From the NCBI GenBank assembly GCA_900635495.1, contig LR134136.1, positions 558,001-622,000 on the forward strand: a stretch of 64,000 nt of DNA, written 5' to 3'. The DNA is from Atlantibacter hermannii (lineage in GTDB: Bacteria; Pseudomonadota; Gammaproteobacteria; Enterobacterales; Enterobacteriaceae). Shown one piece after another: positions 7,758 to 17,799 of this stretch; position 1 is the stretch's first letter, and every line of letters starts with the position of its first letter. The notes beneath the pieces are model-generated. The model did no database searches, had not been told where the DNA came from, and saw nothing but the letters and a program-made list of their open reading frames with translations. The translations under genes and the position numbers were made by a program.

Positions 7758-8990
7758 CTACGCCAGCGCGGCCTCGCGTTCGCGAACGCGTTTGAGCAGG
7801 CCCGCCAGGAAAAACACTACGATCATCCCCGCGATGGCCGCGAGCAGATGAAACGGCAACCGCCCCCCCGCATGGAAGTAAATCCAGCGTGCCGCTTCCA
7901 CCGCCGCCGCGCTGGTGCTCAGCACCACAATATTCAATGACGCGGAGACGGTGCCTTTGGGCAAATCATTGGAAAACAGCGTGAAACGGTACAGGGTCGG
8001 GAAAATCAGCCCAATGCCGAAGGCGTAAAAACTGGTGCCGAGCACCGACCAGAGCCAGACGTGTGGAAACAGCAGGTTACCCGCGAGCAGCAGTGTCAGC
8101 CCGGTTAACTGGACAGGGATCGCGCTCCAGATAAAACGCGGCGTGGTGGGGTCTTTAATAAATTTCACCACCAGCATATTGGCGACGATCACCGCGCCGA
8201 AAATCGGCACCTGGCTCCAGGCGTACTGAGACGTCGTGAGCCCGCCGTCGTCAATGAGGATGACCGGCGACACCGCAACCCAGGTCATTAGCGGAATGTA
8301 GCTCAGCGCCAGCGTAGCCGCGCCGGTTAAAAAGATGCGGTTGCGAAACACATTTTTGAAATCCTGCCAGACATCCCGCACGCGAAACGGCGCGCCGCGT
8401 TGTGTAATGGTCTCTGGCATGGTGAACAGCAGGCCCAGCCAGGCGATGAACCCCATCAGCGCAATAATCCCGAACAACACTTTCCAGTGAACAAACTGCA
8501 TCAGCGCCGCGCCGGAGAGCGGGCCCACGACCGGGGCGACCAGCACTACCGAGGTGATAATCGCCATCAGCTTAATGGATTTGGTCTGTCCATAGGCTTC
8601 CTGCACCGTCACGTAGCCCACGGTGGCGATAAAACAGATGCTGGTGCCCTGAACAAAACGCGCCGCGAGGAATTGCGTCATCGAGGTGGTGAACAGCGTG
8701 ACGGCGCAGGCGAGCGTAAAGATCAGCGCGCCGGTAAGCAGTACCGGCCTGCGGCCAATGCGGTCCGACAGCGGGCCCAGCAGCCACTGCAATGCCATGC
8801 CGCCCGCCATATACAGGCTAACGGAAGCGGGAGCCAGGCTGACGTCAGCATCAAATTCCCGCACCACGTGAATGATGCCCGGTTGGATCATATCGGTAGT
8901 GAGATACGCGGCGAAATCATACAAAATCAGCGCCATCGGGAAGAAAAGCGAGCTGGCGTGCCGGGCCCAAAACGCGGAATTCCATTGCAT
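7758..8990 (-). CDS. mdtM: Multidrug/proton antiporter MdtM
   Basis: Twelve-helix MFS drug:H+ antiporter (410 residues) of the inner membrane. In E. coli it exports quaternary ammonium compounds, ethidium, chloramphenicol and bile salts and aids alkaline tolerance. Identity to E. coli MdtM is evident in FFPMALILYDFAAYL (16-30), GPLSDRIGRRPVL (motif A, near 71-83) and GTSICFIATVGYVTVQEA (motif C region). The RBS AAGGAG precedes ATG at 8990. It diverges from fraR, and the E. coli neighbour yjiN is also nearby. Confidence 0.93.
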   Translation of the reverse strand: MQWNSAFWARHASSLFFPMALILYDFAAYLTTDMIQPGIIHVVREFDADVSLAPASVSLYMAGGMALQWLLGPLSDRIGRRPVLLTGALIFTLACAVTLFTTSMTQFLAARFVQGTSICFIATVGYVTVQEAYGQTKSIKLMAIITSVVLVAPVVGPLSGAALMQFVHWKVLFGIIALMGFIAWLGLLFTMPETITQRGAPFRVRDVWQDFKNVFRNRIFLTGAATLALSYIPLMTWVAVSPVILIDDGGLTTSQYAWSQVPIFGAVIVANMLVVKFIKDPTTPRFIWSAIPVQLTGLTLLLAGNLLFPHVWLWSVLGTSFYAFGIGLIFPTLYRFTLFSNDLPKGTVSASLNIVVLSTSAAAVEAARWIYFHAGGRLPFHLLAAIAGMIVVFFLAGLLKRVREREAALA

Positions 8991-9102
8991 ACTGTTTTTC
9001 TCCTTGCTGACAGACCACAGCTACAGTGTAGCCATAAGCAAATTGTTGTATATTGTAAACCATACGCTGTCGCACTTATGACAATACAAAAGGATACATA
9101 TC

Positions 9103-9819
9103 GTGAATCTGCCGGATACCTCAAGTGCCAAACCGCTGTATAAGCAGCTTGAAGAAGCCCTGAAAGCGGCGATCCTGAGCGGCGAGTATCAGCCGGGGCA
9201 GCAAATTCCTACCGAAAACGATCTCAGCGCCAGCTGGCAGGTGAGCCGCGTGACCGTGCGTAAAGCGCTGGACGCGCTGACGCGGGAAAATTTTCTCACT
9301 CGCGTATCGGGGAAGGGCACCTTCGTCTCTGGAGAGAAATTCCAGCGCAGCATGACTGGCATCATGAGCTTTAGCGAACTGTGCCGCTCCCAGGGGCGTC
9401 GCCCCGGTTCACGCACCATTAAGTCAGTGTTTGAAGCCTGCGATGAAGATATCCGCAGCAAACTGAATATCCCCGACGGGGAAAAAGCGGTGGTGATAGA
9501 GCGTATCCGCTATGCCGATGACGTGCCGGTATCGCTGGAAACCGTCTGGTTTCCGCCATCCTTTGCCGCCTTGCTGAATGAGGATCTCAACAGCCATTCG
9601 TTGTACGACACGCTGCGCGAAAAGCATGGCCTGTGGTTTACCCATTCCAGTAAAACCATTGAACTGGTCTACGCCAGCTTTGAAGTCGCCCATTACCTTG
9701 GCGTCGCCAGTCGTTATCCTCTGATCTCCATTAAAAGTGAGATGATTGATAACAAAGGCGAAATGTCCTGTATTTCCCATCAGCTTATCGTCGGCGACAA
9801 ACTGCGTTTTACCGTCTGA
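9103..9819 (+). CDS. fraR: GntR/HutC-family repressor, FraR-like
   Basis: Transcription regulator of 238 residues. It has an N-terminal winged helix-turn-helix (about 10-75, with GQQIPTENDLSASWQVSRVT) and a C-terminal UTRA effector domain (about 90-235). It starts at GTG 9103 behind RBS AAGGA. The next genes are fraB, fraD and fraA, so this is most likely the fructose-asparagine locus repressor FraR, whose ligand in Salmonella is the phosphorylated intermediate. The gene is intact, unlike the three genes it should control. A 15-bp inverted repeat in front of fraB is the likely operator. Confidence 0.8.
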   Translation: MNLPDTSSAKPLYKQLEEALKAAILSGEYQPGQQIPTENDLSASWQVSRVTVRKALDALTRENFLTRVSGKGTFVSGEKFQRSMTGIMSFSELCRSQGRRPGSRTIKSVFEACDEDIRSKLNIPDGEKAVVIERIRYADDVPVSLETVWFPPSFAALLNEDLNSHSLYDTLREKHGLWFTHSSKTIELVYASFEVAHYLGVASRYPLISIKSEMIDNKGEMSCISHQLIVGDKLRFTV

Positions 9820-9860
9820 CCGCGATTTTTTGCCATTACTCATCACCCTGTTTCAGCGTA

Positions 9861-9894
9861 AATCGGGATCTGCATCGCGGATCCCGATTTTTTT
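9861..9894 (+). terminator. Rho-independent terminator after fraR
   Basis: Ten-bp perfect stem AATCGGGATC / GATCCCGATT followed by a run of seven T residues. It isolates fraR transcription from the fraB promoter. Confidence 0.9.
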
Positions 9895-9915
9895 GCATGG
9901 GCACTCGTTGATCAA

Positions 9916-9962
9916 AATGTATCTCAATGTTATACATTCATAACAATACATTTAGATACATT
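9916..9962. promoter_or_regulatory. Candidate FraR operator before fraB
   Basis: Two 15-base arms face each other: AATGTATCTCAATGT (9916-9930) and ACATTTAGATACATT (9948-9962). They match at 14 of 15 positions as an inverted repeat, with 17 bases between. Related ACAATACA half-sites occur here (9944-9951) and before fraR (9082-9089), which suggests autoregulation. The assignment to FraR is inferred from position. Confidence 0.6.
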
Positions 9963-10018
9963 GAATGACGCGCGGATGGCTCGCGGTTCACGTCAGAAAC
10001 GACCCAAGGGGAAAAGTA

Positions 10019-10991
10019 ATGAGTATTAAAGAGATCGTTAGCGGCATCGTTGAAAGCAAAGCGGACAAAGGCGGTATCACGCATGTTTACTATGTGGCCT
10101 GTGGCGGCTCGTACGCGGCTTTCTATCCGGCAAAAGCCTTCCTGGAAAAAGAGGCCCACTAAAGTTACCGTCGGGTTGTACAACAGCGGTGAGTTTATTA
10201 ATAACCCGCCTGTCGCGCTGGGCAAAAATGCGGTAGTGGTGGTCGCCTCCCATAAGGGCAACACGCCGGAAACCATCAAAGCGGCGGAACTGGCGCAAAG
10301 CCGCGGCGTACCGGTGATCGGCCTGACCTGGGTGACCGATTCCCCGCTGGTGGCCCATTGCGATTTCGTGGAAACCTACAGTTTTGGCGACGGCAAAGAT
10401 ATTGCTGAGAGAAAACCCTGAAAGGGCTGATCACCGCGGTGGAAATCCTCAATCAAACCGAGGGTACGCCCATTATGAGGATTTCCAGGACGGCCTGAGC
10501 AAAATCAACCGCATCGTTTACCGCGCCTGGGATCATTTACAGAACCGCGCCCAGGCATTCGCCCAGGAGTACAAAGACGATAAGGTCATTTACACCATGG
10601 CAAGCGGCGCAGGTTACGGCGCGGCCTATTTACAAAGCATTTGTATCTTTATGGAAATGCAGTGGATCCACTCCGCCTGCATTCACAGCGGCGAATTCTT
10701 CCACGGCCCGTTTGAAATCACCGATGCCAACACGCCGTTCTTCTTCCAGTTCTCTGAAGGCAGCACCCGTGCGGTGGATGAGCGCGCCCTGAACTTCCTG
10801 AAAAAATACGGTCGTCGCATTGAAGTGGTGGATGCCAAAGAGTTGGTCTCTCCACCATCAAACCGACGGTGATCGATTACTTCAACCATTCGCTGTTCAA
10901 CAACGTCTACCCGGTTTATAACCGTGCGTTGGCCGACATTCGCCAGCACCCGTTAACGACCCGTCGCTACATGTGGAAAGTTGAATATTAA
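10019..10991 (+). pseudogene. fraB: fraB, 6-phosphofructose-aspartate deglycase (SIS fold), four frameshifts
   Basis: Deglycase that splits 6-phosphofructose-aspartate into glucose 6-phosphate and aspartate; cytoplasmic, two SIS domains. The start at 10019 has RBS AAGGGG. The protein reads YYVACGGSYAAFYPAKAF, VVVASHKGNTPETIKAAE, SGEFFHGPFEI and ends TTRRYMWKVEY, as in Salmonella FraB. Four one-base changes break it: an extra C at 10155-10157, a lost G near 10406, a lost C near 10464 and a lost G near 10845. With these repaired it encodes 324 residues, the normal length. Whether the lesions are real or sequencing errors is open. Confidence 0.85.
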
Positions 10992-11051
10992 TCACGCCAG
11001 GATTTAACGTATGGGCAGGGACGCCAGTTATATTGCTCGCTACAAGGAATA

Positions 11052-11901
11052 ATGATGAACATAAAGGTGATTGGCATTGGCGATAATGTCGTGGATAAAT
11101 ATCTTCATTCCGGCGTGATGTATCCAGGCGGCAACGCACTCAACTTCGCGGTGTATGCCCGCCTGGCCGGGCTGGAAAGCGCGTTTCTCGGGGCGTTTGG
11201 CGATGACGCCGCCGCCCGGCACGTACAGGATGCGTTGCGGGAACTGCAGGTCGATATCCAGCGCTGTCGGCATTACCCCGGTGAAAACGGCTATGCCTGT
11301 ATCCGGCTGGTGGAGGGCGACAGGGAATTTGTCACCAGTAATAAAAACGGCGTATTACGGGAACACCCGCTGCAATTATCTGAAGACGATCTCAATTATA
11401 TTGGCGGATTCCACGCGGTGCATTCCAGTATTAATGGATTTCTGGAATCGCAATTAGAAAAAATAAAACAACGGAATGTCACGCTCTCGTTTGATTTTTC
11501 CGGTCGCGGCACTGACGACTATTTTAAACAGGTGTGTCCGTGGGTGGATTATGGCTTTATTTCCTGCGGAGCGTTATCGGTCGAAGAGACCGTTAATAAA
11601 ATTTACCGGATTTACGATTACGGCTGTAAACATGTTATCGCCACGCGTGGACATGAAAAGGTTTATTACTATGCCGGAGATGACATTATCGAATGGCAGC
11701 CCGTTTATATTCAACCCGTCGATACGCTCGGCGCGGGCGATGCTTTCTTAACGGGCTTTATGCTCGCCATTCTGTCCTGTGGCAACCCCCAACCGGAACG
11801 CGAGGATATTCTGCGCGCCCATGGTGGCCGGAGGGAAATCCGCAAGCCAGGTATTACATCACTACGGCGCATTCGGTTTTGGTAAACCGTATTCCGGCTA
11901 A
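11052..11901 (+). pseudogene. fraD: fraD, PfkB-family fructose-asparagine kinase, one frameshift
   Basis: Sugar kinase of the PfkB/ribokinase family that phosphorylates the Amadori compound (fructose-asparagine or its aspartate form) for FraB. The N-terminal GGNALNFAVYARLAG (about 26-40) and the C-terminal anion hole and catalytic base DTLGAGDAFLTGF (about 222-234) are intact. An extra C in a CCC run near 11818 shifts the last 26 codons. Without it the frame ends at the TAA at 11899-11901 (FGFGKPYSG) and gives 282 residues. It starts 60 bp after fraB with RBS AAGGA; ATG at 11052 or 11055 is possible. Confidence 0.82.
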
Positions 11902-11960
11902 TTCACCTCTTTATTAGATAAAAACATAACGGGAATTCACTCCATTATCCGGGGGTAAGT

Positions 11961-13280
11961 ATGTTCTGGACAGAATTGTGTTTTATCCTTGTAGCCCTGA
12001 TGTTTGGCGCCCGCATTGGCGGCGTATTTTTAGGCATGGTTGGCGGTCTTGGCGTAGGCGTATTAGTGTTTGGTTTCGGTCTGACGCCTTCTTCACCGCC
12101 ATCGACGTTATTTTAATTATTCTCTCGGTTGTATTAGCGGCCTCCTCATTACAGGCCTCCGGCGGGCTGGATTTATTAGTCCGGCTGGCGGAAAAAATGC
12201 TGCGCCGCCATCCGCGCTACATTACGCTGCTGGCGCCGTTTATCTGTTATATCTTCACGTTTATGTCAGGTACCGGGCATGTGGTCTACAGCCTGCTGCC
12301 GGTGATCTCAGAAGTGGCGCGTGATTCCGGCATTCGCCCGGAACGGCCACTGTCCATTTCGGTGATCGCCTCCCAACAGGCGATCACCGCCAGCCCCATC
12401 TCTGCGGCTATGGCCGCGATGATTGGCCTGATGGCGCCGTTCGGCATCTCCATTTCCACCATCATGATGATCTGCGTGCCGGCACGCTGATTGGCGTGGC
12501 GGCGGGAGCCATCGCCACCTTTAATAAAGGCAAAGAGCTGAAAGACGATCCGGAATACCAGCGCCGCCTGGCGGAGGGCTTGCTGAAGCCCATCGGTAAA
12601 GCGGAACGTACCACGGAAATTGCGCCGCACGCCCGACTCTCGGTGCTGCTGTTTCTGACCGGCGCGGTCGTGATTGTGCTGCTGGGGCTGATCCCGGGTC
12701 TGCGTCCGGTTGTTGAAACGGCTAAAGGGCTTGCAACCGCTCTCGATGTCGGCGGCGATCCAGATTGTGATGCTCTCTTTCGCCTGCCTGATTGTGCTGC
12801 TGTGCCGCCCGCCGGTGGATCAGATCTTAAGCGGCAGCGTGTTCCGCGCCGGAGCGCTGGCTATCGTGTGCGCGTTTGGCCTGGCGTGGATGAGCGAAAC
12901 CTTCGTCAGCAGCCATATCGATCTGATTAAATCGGAAGTGCAGGTACTGTTGCAGGAGCATACCTGGCTTATCGCCATCATGATGTTCTTTGTTTCGGCT
13001 ATGGTCAGCAGCCAGGCGGCCACCACGCTGATCCTGCTGCCGCTGGGGCTGGCGCTCGGACTACCGGCCTATGCCCTGATTGGTTCCTGGCCTGCGGTGA
13101 ACGGCTACTTCTTTATCCCGGTCGCCGGGCAGTGCCTCGCAGCGCTGGCCTTTGACGATACCGGCACCACCCGCATCGGCAAATATGTGCTTAACCACAG
13201 CTTTTATGCGGCCAGGCCTGGTAAACGTGACGGTTTCCGTGGTGATGGGCCTGATGATTGGCAAACTGGTGTTAGGTTGA
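11961..13280 (+). pseudogene. fraA: fraA, DcuC-like fructose-asparagine transporter, four frameshifts
   Basis: Inner-membrane transporter resembling the anaerobic C4-dicarboxylate (Dcu) carriers, assigned to fructose-asparagine uptake by its place after fraB and fraD. It begins MFWTELCFILVALMFGARIGG. Four one-base changes break it: a lost C near 12100, a lost C near 12482, an extra T near 12731 and an extra T at 13202-13205. Losses and gains balance, so the repaired gene encodes 439 residues, the family length, ending at TGA 13278-13280. Conserved blocks (FMSGTGHVVYSLLPVISE, SSQAATTLILLPLGLALG) are undamaged. The Salmonella locus continues with a periplasmic asparaginase (fraE); none follows here. 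Confidence 0.82.
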
Positions 13281-13290
13281 TGTTGCTCCC

Positions 13291-13319
13291 CGGCCCGCTT
13301 ATTCCAGGGGCCGTTTTTT
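13291..13319 (+). terminator. Terminator after the fra operon
   Basis: Stem CGGCCC / GGGCCG followed by six T residues, 10 bp after the fraA stop. Confidence 0.8.
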
Positions 13320-13376
13320 ATCGTCTTGCGCGCCAAAGCTGTGCTAAAACTCAATGCTTACTGACTGAGGTGCATT

Positions 13377-14190
13377 ATGGCGCGATACCCCATCCGGCAA
13401 CAATTCTGGCGCAGCGAGGCGCTGCCCTGGCTCGAAGTGCGTAACGTGCAAGACGGTCGCACGGTTAGCTACGCGCCGCACACCCACGAAACGTTTTCTA
13501 TCGGCGCGATTGTTGGCGGGGCCAGCAGCTACCTGAACGAGAAAACGCGGATTGAGGTCAGCGAAGGTACGGTTGTGCTGATGAATCCCGGCGATCTGCA
13601 CGCCTGTAACCCGTTGCAAAACCAGCCCTGGGCTTACCGGATGTTTTATTTCGACAGCCAATGGCTGAACGAACTCACCGGCAGAGAAGCGCATGACGTC
13701 TGCCATTTCACCCAGACATGGACCGACCATCCGGCGATCTTCAACGGCCTGAACCGGCTGTATCACATGGTGGTGGATGAGCAACGGGACGCGCTGGAGA
13801 AAGCGTGCGAGGCGGCAAAGCTAATGCTGACGGTTCAGCAGCTGTTGCGGCCCCAGGCGCGTCCGTCTGACGCCGCGCCTGCGCTGCTCGCCAGAGTCAA
13901 AGAGAAAATCAACGACGAGTACCAGGCGCCGCTGACCCTGGCGGAACTGGCGCATACCGTTGGGCTGTCGGTCGGTCATTTGATCCGCCTGTGCCAGCAG
14001 CATTACGGCGCAACGCCCCATGCGTTGTTGATGAACCGACGGTTGCATATCGCCCGCCGAACAGTTAAAACGCGGGGCTCCGCTGGCGGAGGTGGCGCTG
14101 GATGTCGGCTTTGCCGACCAGGCGCATTTCCAGCGCGCTTTTAAACAGCATCTGGCCGTGACGCCGAAACAGTACCGCGATCTGCTTTAA
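13377..14190 (+). pseudogene. AraC-family regulator, one frameshift near the C-terminus
   Basis: AraC/XylS-type activator. Residues 15-105 form a cupin-like sensor (YAPHTHETFSIGAI, LMNPGDLHACNP). The C-terminal double helix-turn-helix starts near 175 (LTLAELAHTVGLSVGHLIRLC). An extra A near 14062 interrupts the second helix-turn-helix; removing it restores EVALDVGFADQAHFQRAFKQ and a total of 270 residues ending at 14190. The next gene, on the opposite strand, encodes a LysE-type exporter, a common partner for such regulators. The effector is unknown. Confidence 0.8.
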
Positions 14191-14772
14191 GCCAGCGCCA
14201 GCCAGGCCGCGCAGCCAACAGCAGCACCGCCAGCACACGGTTGAACAGGCGCAGGCGGGCGGGCCGTTGCAGCCAGCCGCTCAGCGACGCGCCCGCCAGC
14301 GCCCAGCTCAGAATCGACAGATAACACACCACAAAATAGATCCCGGCGAACAGCCAGAGGGTGGCGCGATCGCCGTCGCTGGCGAACAGGCCCATACCCG
14401 CGACACACGCCAGCCAGGCTTTCGGGTTCAGCCACTGCATCAGCGCGCCGTTGAATGCCCCGGCGCACGCGGCGCTTTTTGCCCGGCTATTTCGCCGTTA
14501 TCCGTAGCCAGCCGCCAGGCCATCCATACCAGAAACGCGATGCCGCCGACGCGGATCGCGCCCTGTAGCGCGGGCCACAGCAACAGCAATTCGTACAGTC
14601 CATAGCCGGTTGCGAGCAGTAGCAGGGTGAACCCCACCGTCGCGCCCGTCACATGCGGCACGCTGGCGCGCCAGCCAAAATTGACGCCGCTGCTTAGCGC
14701 CACGACATTTACCGGCCCCGGCGATACCGACGACACCAGTGCAAACACCATCATCGACCAGACGACACTCAT
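14187..14772 (-). pseudogene. LysE/RhtB-family amino acid exporter, two probable frameshifts
   Basis: Inner-membrane exporter of the LysE/RhtB family. The N-terminus shows the signature SPGPVNVVALSSGVNFG, and later LMQWLNPKAWLACVAG is also typical. The frame is lost in a run of C on the plus strand near 14458-14461 (one base missing) and again near 14207-14212. Restoring both gives 195 residues ending AWLALA at 14187, the usual family length. It is convergent with the AraC-type gene, overlapping its stop by a few bases. The second shift is less certain than the first. Confidence 0.72.
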
Positions 14773-14852
14773 AACCCCTCCTGTTTGTGAAAGGGTTACC
14801 GTGCCATGTCAGGCCGTGCGGGTATTGAACAAAATACGCATCGTGGCGCGGA

Positions 14853-15306
14853 TCAGTGCAGGTACGTTACCGTGCCCTCCGGCACAAACAGCGAGTTGTA
14901 ACGCAGCTGGAAGGCATTAAGCTCGTAATTATCCAAATCCAGCTCGTGGTAAAAGCGCAGGGCAAGGCGGATTTGCGCGTCGGTCAGCGGGGCGCTTAAC
15001 CGGCCTTTTTGCAGGATGCGATGCCAGCGCAGCAGGTTTTGTTCGCTGCCGTCGACGATAAAGACCTGATAAATCAACAGCAACTGGGCGGCGTTTTGCA
15101 GATGCACTTCATCGGGGCGCGCCAGATAGTGAATAAACTCGTGCCCGGCCTGCTTGCCCATCTGATCGATCATGGACTCCACCAGCAACGTCTGAATATT
15201 CAATCGTTCGCTAAGCCGCCGCACTGCGCGACGTGAATCGGAGGTTAATACCCGAAAACCCACTACAAACACCACCCACCAGGGTAGCCAGCATCAACCA
15301 AATCAT
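14853..15306 (-). pseudogene. yicN: yicN, DUF1198 protein, one frameshift near the start
   Basis: DUF1198 protein homologous to E. coli YicN. The body (GFRVLTS, RLSERLNIQ, ESMIDQMGKQAG, DGSEQNLLRWHRILQK) is conserved. The natural start at 15306 (MIWLMLATLV) is separated from it by one extra G in a GGG run near 15283. Removing it gives 150 residues, identical in length to E. coli YicN. The N-terminal segment is hydrophobic and probably anchors the protein in the membrane. The function is unknown. In E. coli it lies at about 82 min, not here. Confidence 0.78.
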
Positions 15307-15444
15307 GTTTATTCCCGCCGCAAAAGAGTGTGCTTATCATAGGCTAAACCGGGCCGCGGGAAAAACCGCCATTGTGTTCAGTAAGAAAAACGAAAGTTCT
15401 GGCCCGTTTAGCGCATAAAAACGAAACATCAGGGTTTTACCCTA

Positions 15445-15471
15445 TAAAGTTTTCCGGGATTTTTCCGATAC
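15445..15471 (+). promoter_or_regulatory. Sigma28 (FliA) promoter of tsr
   Basis: TAAAGTTT at 15445-15452, an 11-base spacer and TCCGATAC at 15464-15471 match the FliA consensus TAAAGTTT-N11-GCCGATAA at 14 of 16 positions, 32 bp before the tsr ATG. This places tsr in the late flagellar class. Confidence 0.85.
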
Positions 15472-15503
15472 CCCTTTTTATTTCGTCTCGGGAAACAGTC
15501 ACC

Positions 15504-17175
15504 ATGCTCAACCGTATCAAAGTCGTTACCAGCTTGCTTATCGTGCTGGGGCTATTCGGCCTCCTGCAGTTAACGTCGGGCGGGTTGTTCTTTAACGCGC
15601 TGAAAAACGACAAGGAAAATTTCACCGTTCTTCAAACTATCCGTCAGCAACAGTCCACGCTGAACGCCAGCTGGGTTGCGCTGATCCAGACCCGTAACAC
15701 GCTGAACCGTGCCGGTATCCGTTACATGATGGATTCCAACCAGATGGGCAGCGGCGCGACCGTCCCTCAACTGATGCAGATTGCTCAGACCTCGCTGAAA
15801 CAGGCGGAAGAGCAGTGGAAAGCGTACGAAGCGCTGCCGCGCGATCATCGCCAGAGTGATGACACCGCGCAGGAAGTGAAGCGTACCTATGATATTTACC
15901 ACAATGCGCTGGCGGAACTGATCCAGTTGCTGGGCTCCGGTAAAATCAATGAATTCTTTGACCAGCCGACCCAGAGCTATCAGGACGGCATGGAAAAAGC
16001 CTACAACACCTACCTGACCGAAAACGACAGCCTGTATCAGCTGGCGGTAGACGGCAGCAACGACTCTTACAATCTGGCGATCTGGATTGTTGGTCGGCGT
16101 GCTGATTGCAGTGCTCGCAGTGGATGATTGCCGTATGGTTTGGCATCAATAAAGCGCTGATTCATCCGTTGCAACGCCTGCTGGAAAAATATCCGTCATA
16201 TCGCGAATGGCGATCTGGTGCGCGGCATTGAAGTACACGGCACCAACGAGGATGGGCCAACTGGCGGCCAGCCTGCGTCATATGCAGGGTGAACTGGCGA
16301 AGACCGTAGGCGACGTGCGTACCGGCGCGAACGCTATCTACACGGGTGCCAGCGAAATCGCAGTAGGTAACAACGATCTCTCTTCCCGTACCGAGCAGCA
16401 GGCGGCATCGCTGGAAGAAACCGCTGCCAGCATGGAAGAGCTGACTGCAACGGTGAAACAGAACGCCGAGAACGCCCGTCAGGCCAGCCATCTGGCACTG
16501 AGCGCTTCTGAAACCGCGCAGAAAGGCGGCAAAGTGGTGAGCAATGTGGTGCAAACCATGCACGAAATTGCAGGCAGTTCACAGAAAATCGCCGATATCA
16601 CCAGCGTGATCGACGGTATCGCCTTCCAGACTAACATCCTGGCGCTGAACGCCGCGGTGGAAGCTGCCCGCGCAGGCGAGCAGGGCCGTGGTTTTGCGGT
16701 GGTCGCCGGTGAAGTTCGTAACCTGGCAAGCCGTAGTGCCCAGGCGGCGAAAGAGATCAAAGGGTTGATTGAAGACTCCGTCAGCAAAGTGGAAGTGGGC
16801 TCAACGCTGGTTGAAAGCGCAGGCGAGACCATGGGCGAGATCGTCAGCGCGGTAACCCGCGTAACCGATATCATGGGCGAGATTGCCTCTGCGTCTGATG
16901 AACAGAGCCGCGGTATCGACCAGGTGGGCCTGGCGGTTGCCGAGATGGATCGCGTTACCCAGCAGAACGCCTCACTGGTGCAGGAATCCGCCGCAGCGGC
17001 TGCTGCACTGGAAGAGCAGGCGAGCCGTCTGACCCAGTCGGTGTCTGTGTTCCGCATCAGCGCGGAAGCGCAAGAGATTGCAGCCGATCACGGGGCGATG
17101 AAGACGCCGGTAGCACCGCTGGCAACGCGTAAACCTGTCCTGGCGGATAGCGGAGATAACTGGGAAACGTTTTAA
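15504..17175 (+). pseudogene. tsr: tsr, serine/AI-2 chemoreceptor, four frameshifts
   Basis: Methyl-accepting chemotaxis protein for serine and, with LsrB, AI-2. The first membrane helix is at about 7-30 and the periplasmic four-helix domain includes the ligand region NTLNRAGIRYMM. The second helix and HAMP domain come near 190-260, and the hairpin tip EAARAGEQGRGFAVVAGEVR is intact. The protein ends in the CheR/CheB-docking pentapeptide NWETF. Four single-base insertions fall within about 160 bp (16092, 16122, 16184-16188, 16250), each lengthening a run by one. Repair gives 555 residues. Clustering in an otherwise perfect gene points to base-calling error more than decay. Confidence 0.88.
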
Positions 17176-17195
17176 TGTTTACCAGAGGGAGGGGT

Positions 17196-17230
17196 TAAGG
17201 GGGATTTCCCCTTATTAGCCCCTTTCGGGG
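17196..17230 (+). terminator. Probable transcription stop after tsr
   Basis: Two adjacent hairpins follow the tsr stop: TAAGGGG / CCCCTTA (17196-17214) and CCCC-TTTC-GGGG (17219-17230). Neither has a long T run, so termination is plausible, not certain. Confidence 0.5.
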
Positions 17231-17240
17231 GGAGTGGATG

Positions 17241-17393
17241 GTGGAAGGGTTCCGTTCGCTTCGGGTTGCGGGGCCTTGTGTAGGGTGGAAAGGTTCCGTT
17301 CGCTTCGGGTTGTGGAGCCTTGTGTAGGGTGGAAAGGTTCCGTTCGCTCGGGCAGCGGGGCCTTGTGTAGGGTGGAAGGGTTCCGTTCGCTCG
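17241..17393 (-). repeat. Tandem repeat array A (44-bp unit, about 3.5 copies)
   Basis: Copies start at 17241, 17285, 17329 and 17372 (the last partial), with units of 44, 44 and 43 bp. On the plus strand each begins GTGGAA(A/G)GGTTCCGTTCGC and ends CCTTGTGTAGG. Each unit holds the palindromic core GGAACCTTTCC or its variant when read on the minus strand. It is homologous, in opposite orientation, to array B at 18044-18198. Confidence 0.9.
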
Positions 17394-17404
17394 CACTCTT
17401 TTCA

Positions 17405-17625
17405 TCCATGGGACCGCATTGACGGCGAACGTGTCAGGGGCGCTCCCCGCCGCGCCCCGACACCCCCGGCTCCCGGCCAACAAAATCGCCGCTGCGCGGT
17501 TCCCTCGCCTCCATTTCCTCGCTTCAGGTCGGTCGTGATGCTACATCCTGTAGCTCACGACCTCAGGCCCGCGTCCATGCGGGCCTGACCTGGCTCGTCA
17601 ATTCCGGCTCGGCGATTTTGATGCC
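17405..17625 (-). ncRNA. Structured non-coding element, copy A (candidate RNA, minus strand)
   Basis: Nested inverted repeats. An outer stem AAAATCGCCG (17482-17491) / CGGCGATTTT (17610-17619) encloses two hairpins. One is 17531-17562 (GGTCGTGA / TCACGACC plus inner CTACA / TGTAG). The other is 17564-17587 (CAGGCCCGC / GCGGGCCTG). CAGGTC / GACCTG at 17525-17530 and 17587-17592 brackets them. A GC-rich hairpin at 17431-17463 (GTGTC-GGGGCGC loop GCGCCCC-GACAC) follows on the minus strand, then array A. A homologous copy with compensating changes lies at 17800-18025. Read on the minus strand it begins near the AT-rich centre. I do not recognise the family; transcription is inferred. Confidence 0.5.
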
Positions 17626-17790
17626 GGACCCTCCCCCCAACTTTGATTTTCTTATGTTTTACTGAACGGCTTTTGTCGCTGTGAGATAAAACCATTAACT
17701 TCACGGCTTCCTTTTTACAAATGGACTTTTGTTGCCTTGATTATTTTTCATACTCATAGCGATATTTTGTTTTTCCGTTAATCACCTGAA
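17620..17790. other. AT-rich centre between the two structured elements
   Basis: An AT-rich spacer separates two GC-rich copies that face outward. It has no open frame of interest. Its composition and position suit a divergent promoter region for the two elements, but I see no convincing -35/-10 pair that would settle this. Confidence 0.35.
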
Positions 17791-17799
17791 GTACCGCGG

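Noticed and set aside
8400..9143. Long plus-strand frame opposite mdtM
   Set aside because: A shadow frame of mdtM, rich in His, Gln and Arg, with no recognisable domain.
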